DNA of 64,000 nt, taken from assembly GCF_003003235.1 (NCBI RefSeq), contig NZ_PVUE01000009.1, forward strand, positions 108,134 through 172,133. The letters run 5' to 3'. The number at the start of each line of letters is the position of its first letter. The stretch's first letter is position 1. The translations under genes were made by a program, and so were the position numbers. The notes beneath the pieces were generated by a model. That model had not been told where the DNA came from and made no database searches. It saw only the letters and a list, made by a program, of their open reading frames with translations. The stretch is from Antricoccus suffuscus. Lineage in GTDB: Bacteria > Actinomycetota > Actinomycetes > Mycobacteriales > Antricoccaceae. Shown piece after piece: positions 7,654 through 17,126 of the stretch.

Positions 7654-9765
7654 ATGCAGATCTGGCCAGGTACCGCCTACCCGCTCGGTGCGACGTACGA
7701 CGGTTCGGGCACCAACTTTGCGCTCTTCAGCGAAATCGCCGAACGCGTCGAGCTGTGCCTTTTCGACTCCGATGGGACCGAGACTCGGGCCGACCTGACC
7801 GAGGTAGACGCCCTGGTGTGGCACGCGTTCCTGCCCGACGTGCAGCCCGGTCAACTCTATGGCTACCGCGTGCACGGGCCCAACGACGCGGCGGCCGGGC
7901 ATCGCTGCAACCCCGCCAAGCTTCTGCTCGACCCCTACGCGAAGGCCATCCACGGCACATTCGACTGGGATCAGAGCCTGTTTGGCTACAACTTCGGTGA
8001 CGAGAACAGCCACAATGAGGACGACTCGGCCGCGCACATGCCGAAGTCCGTGGTCATCAACCCCTTCTTCGACTGGGGCAATGACCGGCAGGCCAAGCGG
8101 CCCTACACCGACACGGTCATTTACGAGGCACACGTCAAGGGCCTCACCCAACGACACCCGGACCTGCCAGAGCATCTGCGCGGAACGTACGCCGGGGTGG
8201 CCCACCCGGTGATCATCGAACACCTGAAATCGGTGGGAGTGACGGCACTCGAGCTGATGCCAGTGCACCATTTCGCCAACGACTCGACGCTCGTCGACAA
8301 GGGCCTGAGCAACTACTGGGGCTACAACACGATTGGGTTCTTCGCCCCAGATGCGAAGTACAGTTCGTCCGAAACACCGGGCGGCCAAGTCCAAGAATTC
8401 AAGGCGATGGTCCGCGCGTTGCACGCCGCCGATATCGAGGTAATCCTCGACGTGGTCTACAACCACACCGCCGAAGGCAGCCATCTTGGGCCGACGCTGA
8501 GTTTCCGGGGAATCGACAACGCGGCGTACTACCGGCTCGTCGATGACGACCCGCGGTACTACATGGACTACACCGGCACGGGCAACAGCTTCAACAGCCG
8601 CAACCCGCACTCGCTGCAGTTGATCATGGACTCGCTGCGCTACTGGGTCACCGAGATGCGGGTCGACGGGTTCCGATTCGATCTCGCCGCGACCCTGGCG
8701 CGCGAGTTTCACGACGTCGACCGGCTTTCGACGTTCTTCGAGCTCGTCCAGCAAGACCCGGTCATCAGTCAGGTGAAGCTGATCGCCGAACCGTGGGACG
8801 TCGGTCCAGGCGGCTACCAGGTCGGCAACTTTCCACCGTTGTGGACGGAGTGGAACGGCAAATACCGCGATACCGTGCGTGACTTCTGGCGCGGCGAGCC
8901 GTCCACGCTAGGCGAGTTCGCGGCCCGTTTGACCGGCTCGGCCGACCTCTACGAGCGTACGGCGCGGCGACCGGTCGCCAGCATCAACTTTGTCACGGCG
9001 CACGATGGATTCACTCTGCGGGATCTGGTGTCCTACAACGATAAACACAACGAGGCCAACGGCGAGGACAACAACGACGGCGAAAGCCACAACCGCTCGT
9101 GGAACTGCGGCGCCGAGGGGCCGACGGACGACGAAGGCATCCGAGAGCTACGTCGCAGGCAGCAGCGCAACTTCATCGCGACGTTAATCCTGTCCCAGGG
9201 TGTGCCCATGCTCAGCCACGGCGACGAACTTGGCCGCACTCAACAGGGCAATAACAATGTCTACTGTCAGGACAACGAGATCTCCTGGATCGACTGGGAG
9301 GAAGCCGATACCGAGCTCATCGACTTCACCCGAGCGGTCAGCGCGCTCCGCCGCGATCATCCGACGTTCCGGCGCCGCAGGTTCTTCGACGGCAAACCGG
9401 TACGCCGCAAAGGCGAGGATCCGCTGCCTGACATCGCGTGGCTTCGACCCGACGGTAGTGAGATGACCGACGAGGACTGGGACTCCGGATTCGGCAAGTC
9501 CATCGGCATGTTCCTCTACGGGCAGGGCATTCAGGGCACCGACATGCGCGGCGAGCCTATCGTCGACGACTCCTTTCTGATCTGTTTCTCGGCTCACTAT
9601 GAAGAGATCGATTTCCACTTGCCCGGCGACGCGGACGAAGTATCGTGGCGGGTCGTGCTCGACACGAGTACGGCGGCGCAGCCCGAGGATGCCCAACCGA
9701 TGCCCGGCGGCGGCACGTTCGCCCTCGGTCCGCGGGCACTCGTCGTGCTGCAGCGCAACGACTAG
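7654..9765 (+). CDS. glgX: Glycogen debranching enzyme GlgX/TreX
   Basis: The 703-residue protein is a GH13 isoamylase-type debranching enzyme that hydrolyses alpha-1,6 branches of glycogen to release malto-oligosaccharides. An N-terminal CBM48 domain (about 1-120) is followed by the TIM barrel with the four conserved regions: 'DVVYNH', nucleophile Asp343 in 'VDGFRFDLA', acid/base Glu379 in 'LIAEPWD' and Asp451 in 'TAHDGFTL'. Length is normal for GlgX. GAAGGAGA sits just upstream of ATG 7654. treY and treZ follow 39 bases and -1 base later, so this is the TreX member of the TreXYZ trehalose pathway, supplying linear glucan to TreY. It acts in the cytoplasm. Confidence 0.95.
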   Translation: MQIWPGTAYPLGATYDGSGTNFALFSEIAERVELCLFDSDGTETRADLTEVDALVWHAFLPDVQPGQLYGYRVHGPNDAAAGHRCNPAKLLLDPYAKAIHGTFDWDQSLFGYNFGDENSHNEDDSAAHMPKSVVINPFFDWGNDRQAKRPYTDTVIYEAHVKGLTQRHPDLPEHLRGTYAGVAHPVIIEHLKSVGVTALELMPVHHFANDSTLVDKGLSNYWGYNTIGFFAPDAKYSSSETPGGQVQEFKAMVRALHAADIEVILDVVYNHTAEGSHLGPTLSFRGIDNAAYYRLVDDDPRYYMDYTGTGNSFNSRNPHSLQLIMDSLRYWVTEMRVDGFRFDLAATLAREFHDVDRLSTFFELVQQDPVISQVKLIAEPWDVGPGGYQVGNFPPLWTEWNGKYRDTVRDFWRGEPSTLGEFAARLTGSADLYERTARRPVASINFVTAHDGFTLRDLVSYNDKHNEANGEDNNDGESHNRSWNCGAEGPTDDEGIRELRRRQQRNFIATLILSQGVPMLSHGDELGRTQQGNNNVYCQDNEISWIDWEEADTELIDFTRAVSALRRDHPTFRRRRFFDGKPVRRKGEDPLPDIAWLRPDGSEMTDEDWDSGFGKSIGMFLYGQGIQGTDMRGEPIVDDSFLICFSAHYEEIDFHLPGDADEVSWRVVLDTSTAAQPEDAQPMPGGGTFALGPRALVVLQRND

Positions 9766-9804
9766 GGTGGCGGCGAAATTGGCCGGCGCAGGGAAAGGTA
9801 GTTG

Positions 9805-12141
9805 ATGAGCACCGAGACCCGTCAGAGCAACGCACCGACCTCGACGTACCGGCTTCAGATCACCTCGGAACTCACGTTGCAGAGGGCCGCGCGGCTCGTC
9901 GGCTATCTGCGCGAGCTCGGGGTCGGCGCGATCTACGTTTCGCCGCTACTGAAGGCGACCGACGGGTCGATGCACGGGTACGACGTTGTCGACCACTCCC
10001 AAATCGACCCATCTCGAGGCGGCCCCGATGGGTTCGCCGAGCTTGCGAAGGCCAGCGCTGATGCCGGACTTGCCCTAGTCGTTGACATCGTGCCCAATCA
10101 CATGGGTGTCGCGGATGCCGCCCAAAACGGTGTGTGGTGGGAGTTTCTGCGCATGGGCCGCGAGTCACCGGCCGCCCGGTGGTACGACGTGGACTACGAA
10201 GTCGCCGACGGCAAGGTGTTGCTGCCTGTGCTCGGTGACGGGTTCGACCTGGACCGGCAGCTGCGGTTGTACGTCGATAACAGCTCGGATGAGCCGCGTT
10301 ACGAGCTGCACTACTACCAACACCGTTTCCCGGTGGCGCCCGGCACCTACACCGAGGGCGACACGGCGCGACGGGTGCACGAACGTCAGCACTATCGACT
10401 GGTCAACTACCGGCGCGCAGATACCGACCAGAACTACCGGCGGTTCTTTGCCGTCACGACACTGGCGGGTCTGCGCGTGGAGGACCCGTCGGTCTTCGAT
10501 GCCACCCACGCTGAGATTCTGCGGTGGCTCCGCGACTATGGCGTCACGGGGATCCGGGTCGATCATCCGGACGGGCTCACCGACCCCGGCGACTACCTCG
10601 AGACGCTCGCCGCCCAAGCGCGGGGGGCGTGGATCACGGTCGAGAAGATCACCGAACCCGGCGAACACCTGCCGTCCTCCTGGCCGGTGGCCGGCACGAC
10701 GGGCTACGACGTGCTCGCGGAGGTCAATACGCTTCTGTATGACGAGGATGCGTCAGAGAAGATGACTCGGATCTATCGAGACGTCACCGCTGACGAGAGG
10801 GACTGGGAGCAACACATCGCCGAAGGCAAGCGCCTCATCGCGACGACTATCCTCCAGGCGGAGATCCACCGCGTCGCGCGAGCCGTGCCCGGCGTCGAGT
10901 ACGCCGTCGACGCGCTGACCGAGCTCGCCGTGGCGTTCGACGTCTACCGGTCCTACCTGCCACTCGGCCGAGAGCGTCTGGCGCGGGCGGCGCGGGTCGC
11001 CGCCGTACGCCGACCCGAACTGGCGCAGGCAATCGAGGCGTTGCAGCCGTGGCTGAGCGATCCGCAGACCGAGGCGTGCGCCCGGTTCCAGCAGGCGACC
11101 GGCGCGATCATGGCAAAGGGCGTCGAGGACACGGCGTACTACCGCTACAGCAGGGCGATCGGGCTCAACGAGGTCGGCGGCAACCCGGGCACCTTCGGCC
11201 TCAGCCTTGACGATTTTCATGCGGCACAACGCGAGCGGCTGCAGCGGGCGCCGTACAGCATGACGACGCTCTCGACGCACGACACCAAACGCGGCGAGGA
11301 CGTTCGCGCGCGGCTCGCCGTCATCCCCGAGCTGGGGGACTCGTGGGCCGAGGTCGCGAGCCGTCTCGCCGCACTCGTCCCGATCCCGAACCGAGCGTTC
11401 GGATACCTTCTATGGCAGACGTTCGCGGCGACGGGGCTGATCGAACGGGACCGGATGCACGCGTACGCCGAAAAGGCAATGCGTGAGGCTGCCGACGGCA
11501 CCGGTTGGATCGATCCCGACGCGGACTTCGAACGCGCGGTCCACGCGGCGGTTGACGCGGCGTACGACGACCCGACGGTCCGCGCGATCATTGAGGATTT
11601 CGCCGCGCGGCTGGTGCCGTACGGTTTGTCGAACTCGCTGAGCCAAAAGCTGATTCAGCTTACGATTCCTGGCGTGCCGGACGTCTATCAAGGAAGCGAG
11701 CTCGGCGAGGATTCGCTGGTAGACCCTGACAATCGTCGTCCTGTCGACTTCGAGGCGCACGCTGAAGCGCTGCGCGCCGTGTCGTCCGGGGGAGCGCTAC
11801 CCACGCTCGACGAATCCGGCCTGGTCAAGATTTGGGTTACCAGCCGTGCGTTGCGCGCCCGCCGCGACTTGCCAAACCTCTTCCACACCTATCGACCGAT
11901 GTACGCCGACGGCCCCGGCCGCGACCATCTAGTCGCGTTTGACCGCGGTGGGGCGATCACCGTCGCGACCCGGCTTCCGGTTGCGCTCGGAGACAAGTGG
12001 GCGTCCAGCACTCTGACATTGCCTGCCGCGCAGTACATCGACGCCATGACCGGATTGCGATACGAGGGGACGATACGGGTCGCCGACCTGCTCGATCGTT
12101 ATCCCGTGGCGCTGCTGCTGCGCCGCGAAGGCGGTGCGTGA
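9805..12141 (+). CDS. treY: Malto-oligosyltrehalose synthase TreY
   Basis: The 778-residue GH13 enzyme isomerises the reducing-end alpha-1,4 bond of malto-oligosaccharides to alpha,alpha-1,1, giving maltooligosyltrehalose. The N terminus carries the typical 'TYRLQ' opening and 'GAIYVSPLLKATDGSMHGYDV'-type region I; catalytic residues are Asp253 in 'GIRVDHPDGLTDP' and Glu280 in 'VEKITEPGE'. A TTG at 9802 directly precedes ATG 9805; the ATG has GGAAAGG at six bases and is preferred. The stop codon overlaps the treZ start by one base, indicating translational coupling. The enzyme works between GlgX and TreZ. Confidence 0.95.
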   Translation: MSTETRQSNAPTSTYRLQITSELTLQRAARLVGYLRELGVGAIYVSPLLKATDGSMHGYDVVDHSQIDPSRGGPDGFAELAKASADAGLALVVDIVPNHMGVADAAQNGVWWEFLRMGRESPAARWYDVDYEVADGKVLLPVLGDGFDLDRQLRLYVDNSSDEPRYELHYYQHRFPVAPGTYTEGDTARRVHERQHYRLVNYRRADTDQNYRRFFAVTTLAGLRVEDPSVFDATHAEILRWLRDYGVTGIRVDHPDGLTDPGDYLETLAAQARGAWITVEKITEPGEHLPSSWPVAGTTGYDVLAEVNTLLYDEDASEKMTRIYRDVTADERDWEQHIAEGKRLIATTILQAEIHRVARAVPGVEYAVDALTELAVAFDVYRSYLPLGRERLARAARVAAVRRPELAQAIEALQPWLSDPQTEACARFQQATGAIMAKGVEDTAYYRYSRAIGLNEVGGNPGTFGLSLDDFHAAQRERLQRAPYSMTTLSTHDTKRGEDVRARLAVIPELGDSWAEVASRLAALVPIPNRAFGYLLWQTFAATGLIERDRMHAYAEKAMREAADGTGWIDPDADFERAVHAAVDAAYDDPTVRAIIEDFAARLVPYGLSNSLSQKLIQLTIPGVPDVYQGSELGEDSLVDPDNRRPVDFEAHAEALRAVSSGGALPTLDESGLVKIWVTSRALRARRDLPNLFHTYRPMYADGPGRDHLVAFDRGGAITVATRLPVALGDKWASSTLTLPAAQYIDAMTGLRYEGTIRVADLLDRYPVALLLRREGGA

Positions 12142-13874
12142 TGGGGCAGGTCGCGGTGTGGGCGCCATTGGCGAGCGTCGTCCGACTCCAGATTGGTGAC
12201 GATTCGCGCGTCGTACCAATGGATCCGGGCGCCGGCGGTTGGTGGTCGCTCGTGGACGGTGCGCTCGTCCCCGGCGCCGACTATGGCTTCCTGCTCGACG
12301 ATGACCCGACGTGCCTGCCGGATCCGCGTAGCCGCTGGCAACCAGACGGCGTGCACGGCCCGAGCCGGATCTACCCTGACGACTTCGCATGGTCGGACGC
12401 ATCGTGGCCCGGGCGCGACCTGACCGGCGCGGTCATCTATGAGCTGCACATCGGCACGTTCACCGCGGGCGCCACGCTGGACTCGGCGATCGAGCGGCTG
12501 GACTACCTCGTCGATCTCGGCATTACGCACGTAGAACTGCTGCCGCTCAACGCTTTTAACGGTGTATGGAATTGGGGCTACGACGGTGTCGACTGGTACG
12601 CCGTGCATGCGCCGTACGGCGGCCCGGACGCGCTGAAACGGTTCGTCGACGCGGCACACGCGCGCGGGCTGGCCGTGGTGCTCGATGTCGTCTACAACCA
12701 CCTTGGCCCGAGCGGCAACTACCTGCCGCGGTTCGGCCCATATTTGAAGTCTGGGCGCAACACGTGGGGCGATTTGATCAACCTCGACGGGGAGGGCAGC
12801 GCTGAGGTGCGCCGCTACATCCTCGACAACGCGCTGATGTGGCTCGGCGAGTTCCACATCGACGGGCTGCGCCTGGATGCCGTACACGCGCTCGTCGACG
12901 AGTCTCCTACGCACATTCTCAAGCAGTTGGCGCTGGACGTCGCCGACCTCGAGAAGCAGGTGGGCCGGCCGTTGTCGCTGATCGCCGAGTCCGATCTCAA
13001 CGACCCGAAGCTGATCACGCCGGACGACGAGGGCGGCTTCGGCCTCACCGGCCAGTGGGACGACGACGTCCATCATGCGCTGCACGCCCTGTTGACCGGC
13101 GAACGTCGCGGCTACTACGCCGATTTCGGATCGTTGGCCTGTCTGGCGAAGGTCTCGACTCGCGCGTTCTTCCACGACGGCACATACTCAAGCTTCCGCG
13201 GGCGTAACCACGGCTTCCCCGTCGACCGAGAACGCACTCCTGGCTGGCGCTTCGTGACGTTCCTGCAGGACCACGACCAGGTCGGCAACCGCGCGGCCGG
13301 CGACCGGCTCAGCGCGCTCACGACACCTGCGCTGCTGCGAGTGGGCGCGATGCTGCTGCTGACGTCGCCGTACACGCCGATGCTGTGGATGGGGGAGGAG
13401 TGGGCCGCGTCGACGCCGTGGCCGTTCTTCACCTCGCACCCCGAGCCGGACCTTGCGAAGGCCGTGAGCGCGGGCCGGCTGGCCGAGTTTTCCGGATATG
13501 GCTGGGATCCGACGACGATGCCCGACCCGCAAGACCCGGCGACCTACCGCAGCGCCGTACTGCGCTGGGACGAGTTGACGGCGCCCGCGCACGCCTCGCT
13601 CCTGGACTTCTACCGATCGCTTATCGCGCTGCGCGCGGCCACGCCGGACCTGTCCGACCCGCGCCTGGACCGCACGCAAGTGGAGTACGACGAGGACTCT
13701 CGTTGGGTCGTGATCCATCGAGGCGGGCACCGTGTCGTAGCCAATCTCGCGGACAATCCGCAGTCCGTGTCGCTCCCGGGCGCGGTCGAGATCGTGCTCG
13801 CCACCGCGGACGGCGTACTGCTCGGCGATGATGCGCTCACGTTGCCGTCGCAGTCCGCGGCGATCGTGCGATAA
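12141..13874 (+). CDS. treZ: Malto-oligosyltrehalose trehalohydrolase TreZ
   Basis: The 577-residue GH13 enzyme releases trehalose from maltooligosyltrehalose. It has an N-terminal CBM48-like domain (about 1-95) and a barrel containing 'DVVYNHLGPSGNY', nucleophile Asp246 in 'DGLRLDAVHAL', Glu283 in 'LIAESDLND' and Asp379 in 'FLQDHDQVGNRA'. The start is the ATG at 12141, overlapping the treY stop as TGATG; the frame is open upstream but only as antisense to sense treY sequence. Its last 38 bases overlap the end of a convergent membrane-protein gene. This completes the treXYZ operon. Confidence 0.95.
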   Translation: MGQVAVWAPLASVVRLQIGDDSRVVPMDPGAGGWWSLVDGALVPGADYGFLLDDDPTCLPDPRSRWQPDGVHGPSRIYPDDFAWSDASWPGRDLTGAVIYELHIGTFTAGATLDSAIERLDYLVDLGITHVELLPLNAFNGVWNWGYDGVDWYAVHAPYGGPDALKRFVDAAHARGLAVVLDVVYNHLGPSGNYLPRFGPYLKSGRNTWGDLINLDGEGSAEVRRYILDNALMWLGEFHIDGLRLDAVHALVDESPTHILKQLALDVADLEKQVGRPLSLIAESDLNDPKLITPDDEGGFGLTGQWDDDVHHALHALLTGERRGYYADFGSLACLAKVSTRAFFHDGTYSSFRGRNHGFPVDRERTPGWRFVTFLQDHDQVGNRAAGDRLSALTTPALLRVGAMLLLTSPYTPMLWMGEEWAASTPWPFFTSHPEPDLAKAVSAGRLAEFSGYGWDPTTMPDPQDPATYRSAVLRWDELTAPAHASLLDFYRSLIALRAATPDLSDPRLDRTQVEYDEDSRWVVIHRGGHRVVANLADNPQSVSLPGAVEIVLATADGVLLGDDALTLPSQSAAIVR

Positions 13875-14376
13875 CGGCTGACCGCCGGTCCGACCAGCTC
13901 TTATCGAGCAGGCGACGCCAGAGCGGAGTGGCCGCGAAGGCCGTCCCGCCGAGAGCCACCGTGGCGATGCCGAGGTCGACAGAGATACGGCCCTGCTTTG
14001 CCCAGTAGACGTCCTTCAGGTCCAGCAGGAGGGCGAACTCGTCGACGATGAGCGCGAGTCCGAACCCATAAGCGAGCGCGACCATCGGATGGTGCCGCCG
14101 CTGCTCTTTGCCTGCGACTTCTAGCGCTCCGACGCCGGCCAGTGAAGCGATGCCCCACATGTAGTGGTGCAGATGTTCACCACCAACGCTCAGGTTCTTG
14201 AACGGTCCCTTGCCGGCGTGTATGGCGTGGGTGATCGCGCGTACGGCCGCGAACGAACCGGTGAAGCCGGCCCACGACACCAGAATCGACCGCTCCCGCC
14301 TGCCCATGTCCTCCCGGTATGCCGCGGCGATCCGTCGCAACGCGCTTGGGTGCAACGGTGTCTGCAAGGTCGCCAT
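13837..14376 (-). CDS. Small integral membrane protein with HLHHY motif
   Basis: The 179-residue protein has about four hydrophobic segments. A histidine cluster ('GGEHLHHYMWGI', about residues 65-76) precedes the second one, and 'LIVDEFALLLDLKDVYW' (around 115-132) carries acidic residues within a hydrophobic setting, which may be a metal or lipid headgroup site. I know similar actinobacterial proteins only as hypothetical integral membrane proteins. ATG 14376 has no Shine-Dalgarno sequence but has TACAGT exactly six bases upstream, indicating a leaderless transcript. It converges on treZ with a 38-bp overlap. Confidence 0.7.
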   Translation of the reverse strand: MATLQTPLHPSALRRIAAAYREDMGRRERSILVSWAGFTGSFAAVRAITHAIHAGKGPFKNLSVGGEHLHHYMWGIASLAGVGALEVAGKEQRRHHPMVALAYGFGLALIVDEFALLLDLKDVYWAKQGRISVDLGIATVALGGTAFAATPLWRRLLDKSWSDRRSAVIARSPRTATAT

Positions 14377-14382
14377 GCACTT

Positions 14383-14388
14383 ACTGTA
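14383..14388 (-). promoter_or_regulatory. Leaderless -10 box TACAGT
   Basis: On the minus strand the hexamer TACAGT (TAnnnT) ends six bases before the ATG at 14376, and no ribosome-binding site intervenes. The same geometry occurs at five other genes in this window. Confidence 0.55.
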
Positions 14389-14502
14389 GGGCCGGGGTCG
14401 CGCGATCGGCAATCGGCAGCCGGCCGTCCGCAGCGATCGTGGCTGATTTGATCTCGCGCGTAGAGAAAGGGACTCTATAGCGCCCTTTGTCTACACACGA
14501 GA

Positions 14503-16065
14503 CTAGCGTGCGCCGGATTCGCTGGCCCGCAGCGCCTTTTTCTCGATCTTCCCGACCGACGTCTTGGGCAAGGAATCGACGAACTCCACCAGGGTCGGCA
14601 CCTTGAATGGTGCCAGACGGCTCCCGCAGTGCTCGATGATCTGGTCTGCGGTCAACTCGACGCCGCCCCCGATAACGACGAAGGCCTTGACGGCCTCGTC
14701 CCGGATCGGGTCCGGCACGCCGATAACGGCGGCTTCCAGTATGTGATCGTGGAGTAGAAGCGCGGCCTCGACTTCGCTCGCTGAAATGTTTTCGCCGGCC
14801 CGCTTGATGACGTCCTTCTGGCGGTCGAAAAAGTAGACGTAGCCTTTCTCGTCGACGTACCCGTTGTCGCCGGAATAGAACCAGCCGTCCCGGATCGCCT
14901 GCGCGGTCGCCTCGGGGTCCTTGAAGTAGCCCTTCATGATCGTCCGGCCGGGGATGCCCGAGACGATGATCTCGCCAACGTCGCCAGTGGGGACGTCCTC
15001 ACCGTCCGCATCGACGATCCTGACTTGCCGGTCGTACGCCGGAAGCCCGATCGACGGCCATCTTTTCTCGCCGAAGACCGGTGCGATGGTCACGACGGTC
15101 ATGGTCTCGCTGAGTCCGTATCCGTTGACGAGCTCGAGGCCGAATCGCCGCTCGAACTCCGCCTTCTCCGAGTCCAGCACGTTGATGGCGTAGAAGTTGC
15201 GGCGTACGGCGTGGTCCCGGTCGGTCTGCGCCGCCGGTTGCGCGAGCAGCGTGCGTACCTGCATCGCGACCAGGCTTACCGCCGTTGCCTCGTGCCGGCG
15301 GATCTGGTCCCAAAACTTGCTCGCCCTGTATTCCTCCAACAGCACGCAGGTAGCGCCGACGGTAAGGGCCGCGAGCACGGTCAGCGACTGCGCGTTGACG
15401 TGGAACGCCGGAAGCGCGGTAAGCACCCGGTCCGAGTCACTCACCGCGGTGCATCGGGAGGCTCGCTCGCCGGAGTGCAGGCAGTTGGCGTGCGTCAGCA
15501 TGACGGCCTTCGGCTGTGACGTCGTGCCGGACGTGAAGATCATCTGCATGACGTCCTCGCTTCCGACTGCGACATCCGCCGCTGGCTGATGGACCGCCAC
15601 CATCTCGTCGTACGACGTCCAGCCTTCCGGCGCCGCGCCTGGCATGCGCGCCAAAATCCGGTGTCGCACGCCGTCGGCAGACTCCAGCGCGTCGTCGATC
15701 ACCTGGCGGTACGGCGGCGAGCACACCACCGCGACGGCATCGGACAGGTCGAGGATGTGCCGCATCTCGGGGGCGGTGTTTGCGGTGTTCGATGGGACCG
15801 CGATAGCGCCGATCCAGCCGATGCCGAACCAGGCGAAGAGGAACTCCGGACAGTTCGGGAGCTGGATGACTACAGCGTCGCCCTTGGCGATGCCCAGCGA
15901 CGCGAAGCCGGCCGCCGCGCTCTGCACATGAATGAGAAACTCGGCGTAGGTGTATTCGAGGACGTTTCCCGCCTGGTCCTCGAACACGAGGTACGTCTTG
16001 TCCGGATAGCGATTCGCGCGCTCAGTGAGGAGATCTCGCAGGTTGCGTTCACCGATCAGATCCAT
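14503..16065 (-). CDS. AMP-dependent acyl-CoA synthetase (CaiC/FadD-like)
   Basis: The 520-residue ANL-superfamily ligase activates a carboxylic acid with ATP and joins it to CoA. The phosphate-binding loop is 'MIFTSGTTSQPKAVML' (about residues 170-185), the A5 motif is 'NGYGLSETM', and 'YSGDNGYVDEKGYVYFFDRQKDVIKRAGENI' covers the A7-A8 hinge (Asp-Arg region); the C-terminal catalytic lysine lies in 'KTSVGKIEKKAL'. Overall it looks most like the crotonobetaine/carnitine-CoA ligase group, but the substrate is not certain. ATG 16065 has AAGGAG upstream; a longer reading is not supported. It stands alone on its strand between the arsenic locus and the membrane-protein gene. Confidence 0.88.
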   Translation of the reverse strand: MDLIGERNLRDLLTERANRYPDKTYLVFEDQAGNVLEYTYAEFLIHVQSAAAGFASLGIAKGDAVVIQLPNCPEFLFAWFGIGWIGAIAVPSNTANTAPEMRHILDLSDAVAVVCSPPYRQVIDDALESADGVRHRILARMPGAAPEGWTSYDEMVAVHQPAADVAVGSEDVMQMIFTSGTTSQPKAVMLTHANCLHSGERASRCTAVSDSDRVLTALPAFHVNAQSLTVLAALTVGATCVLLEEYRASKFWDQIRRHEATAVSLVAMQVRTLLAQPAAQTDRDHAVRRNFYAINVLDSEKAEFERRFGLELVNGYGLSETMTVVTIAPVFGEKRWPSIGLPAYDRQVRIVDADGEDVPTGDVGEIIVSGIPGRTIMKGYFKDPEATAQAIRDGWFYSGDNGYVDEKGYVYFFDRQKDVIKRAGENISASEVEAALLLHDHILEAAVIGVPDPIRDEAVKAFVVIGGGVELTADQIIEHCGSRLAPFKVPTLVEFVDSLPKTSVGKIEKKALRASESGAR

Positions 16066-16238
16066 CGTGCTGCACTCCTTAGCCCGTGAACAGGTCTCGG
16101 CCCCAGTCTGCCCCATGGCTCGGGTCATCGAGGTGAGCGAAGGCCCGGGTATTGCGCGCTTGTGACGTGATTGCTCGCCACGTGCTTCGGTCGCTGGCGG
16201 GTGTCACGACCACCTCAACTGCTGGATTAAGCCACTAC

Positions 16239-16979
16239 TCAGAGGTGCGGTCGCGACGCCTTGATGAGTGCGGAGTGGGCGTACTCGTGCACCTGATGGC
16301 TCGGCGTAATCGTGATGTCGGTGAAACCCGCGTCCGCGAGGTAGTGCTCGAACTGGCCGCGGGTGAGGGCGCCGGCAACGCAGCCGGTCCACTGCTGCAT
16401 ATCCTCGCGGACCTCCTCAGGCATGTCGTCGGACGCGATGACGTCGCTGAAGGCGATCCGTCCGCCGGGTCGGATAACGCGGGCCGTTTCGCGCAGCACG
16501 ACCTGCTTGTCCGCCGCGAGATTGATGACGCAGTTCGACAATGCGATGTCGACCGAGCCGTCCGGCAACGGGATCTCCTCGAGGTAGCCCTTGAGGAACT
16601 CGACGTTAGTGACTCCGGCCGAAGCGGCGTTGCCTCGAGCCTTCTCGAGCATCTCGTCGGTCATGTCCAGCCCGTAGACCTTGCCGCTGGGTCCGACTCG
16701 TTGTGCCGAGATGAGTACGTCGCCACCGGTACCGGAGCCGAGGTCGAGGACGGTCTCACCCTCTTGAAGGTCGGCGACCTGCGTGGGTACGCCGCATCCT
16801 AGCGAGCCGCTGAGGGCCTCGTTCTGGTCGTTCTCGCCATACAGGGTGGCGCCGAATACGCCGCCGCGGTCGAGGTCGCTCGTGCCGGCGGGCCCGCAGC
16901 AGCTGGTGGTCGTGCTCGGACTGGTCGCGGCCGCGGCGTACCGTCGGCGGACCGTCTCGCGGATGTCATTTGTGGTCAT
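16239..16979 (-). CDS. arsM: Arsenite S-adenosylmethionine methyltransferase
   Basis: The 246-residue protein is a class I SAM methyltransferase that converts arsenite to methylated arsenicals. The SAM-binding motif is 'VLDLGSGTGGD' (about 77-87). Arsenic-binding cysteines are all present: the pair Cys27-Cys28, Cys62 in 'SLGCGVP', Cys150 in 'LSNCVIN' and Cys200 in 'WTGC', the last three matching the three essential cysteines of characterised ArsM enzymes. A strong GGAGG lies before ATG 16979. It is downstream of arsR and the ACR3 gene on the same strand, separated from ACR3 by an arsC fragment, so it is presumably part of the arsenic-induced operon. Confidence 0.92.
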   Translation of the reverse strand: MTTNDIRETVRRRYAAAATSPSTTTSCCGPAGTSDLDRGGVFGATLYGENDQNEALSGSLGCGVPTQVADLQEGETVLDLGSGTGGDVLISAQRVGPSGKVYGLDMTDEMLEKARGNAASAGVTNVEFLKGYLEEIPLPDGSVDIALSNCVINLAADKQVVLRETARVIRPGGRIAFSDVIASDDMPEEVREDMQQWTGCVAGALTRGQFEHYLADAGFTDITITPSHQVHEYAHSALIKASRPHL

Positions 16980-17015
16980 GGATTCCTCCGTATGTATCGA
17001 CTGTTCCGTGCGTGC

Positions 17016-17126
17016 TTAGGTGCGCTCTGATGCGGCGAACTGCGTGATGAGGATTTGGACGTGGCGTGTGATGTCGTCGCGGATCTGTCGCATTCGTGCG
17101 ATTCCGGTGACGCCTTGGGCGTGGTC
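17016..17126 (-). pseudogene. C-terminal remnant of arsenate reductase ArsC
   Basis: Immediately after the ACR3 stop codon, in the same frame, 36 sense codons run to a TAA at 17016. The translation contains 'GVTGIARMRQIRDDI' followed by 'TRHVQILI', which matches the last helix of LMW-phosphatase-type ArsC proteins (usual form 'DPAGQ..E.VR.IRDDI..RV..L'). The N-terminal catalytic part with the CX5R loop is absent from the locus. The simplest reading is deletion of most of an arsC gene, or of an ACR3-ArsC fusion like the one known in Mycobacterium tuberculosis, leaving the tail behind. It could still be translated by readthrough of the single TGA. Homology is judged by eye on about 30 residues. 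Confidence 0.6.

Noticed and set aside
7534..8754. Long minus-strand frame opposite glgX
   Set aside because: The plus strand encodes a full GlgX with all catalytic motifs; the antisense frame is a high-GC artefact without recognisable domains or start signal.
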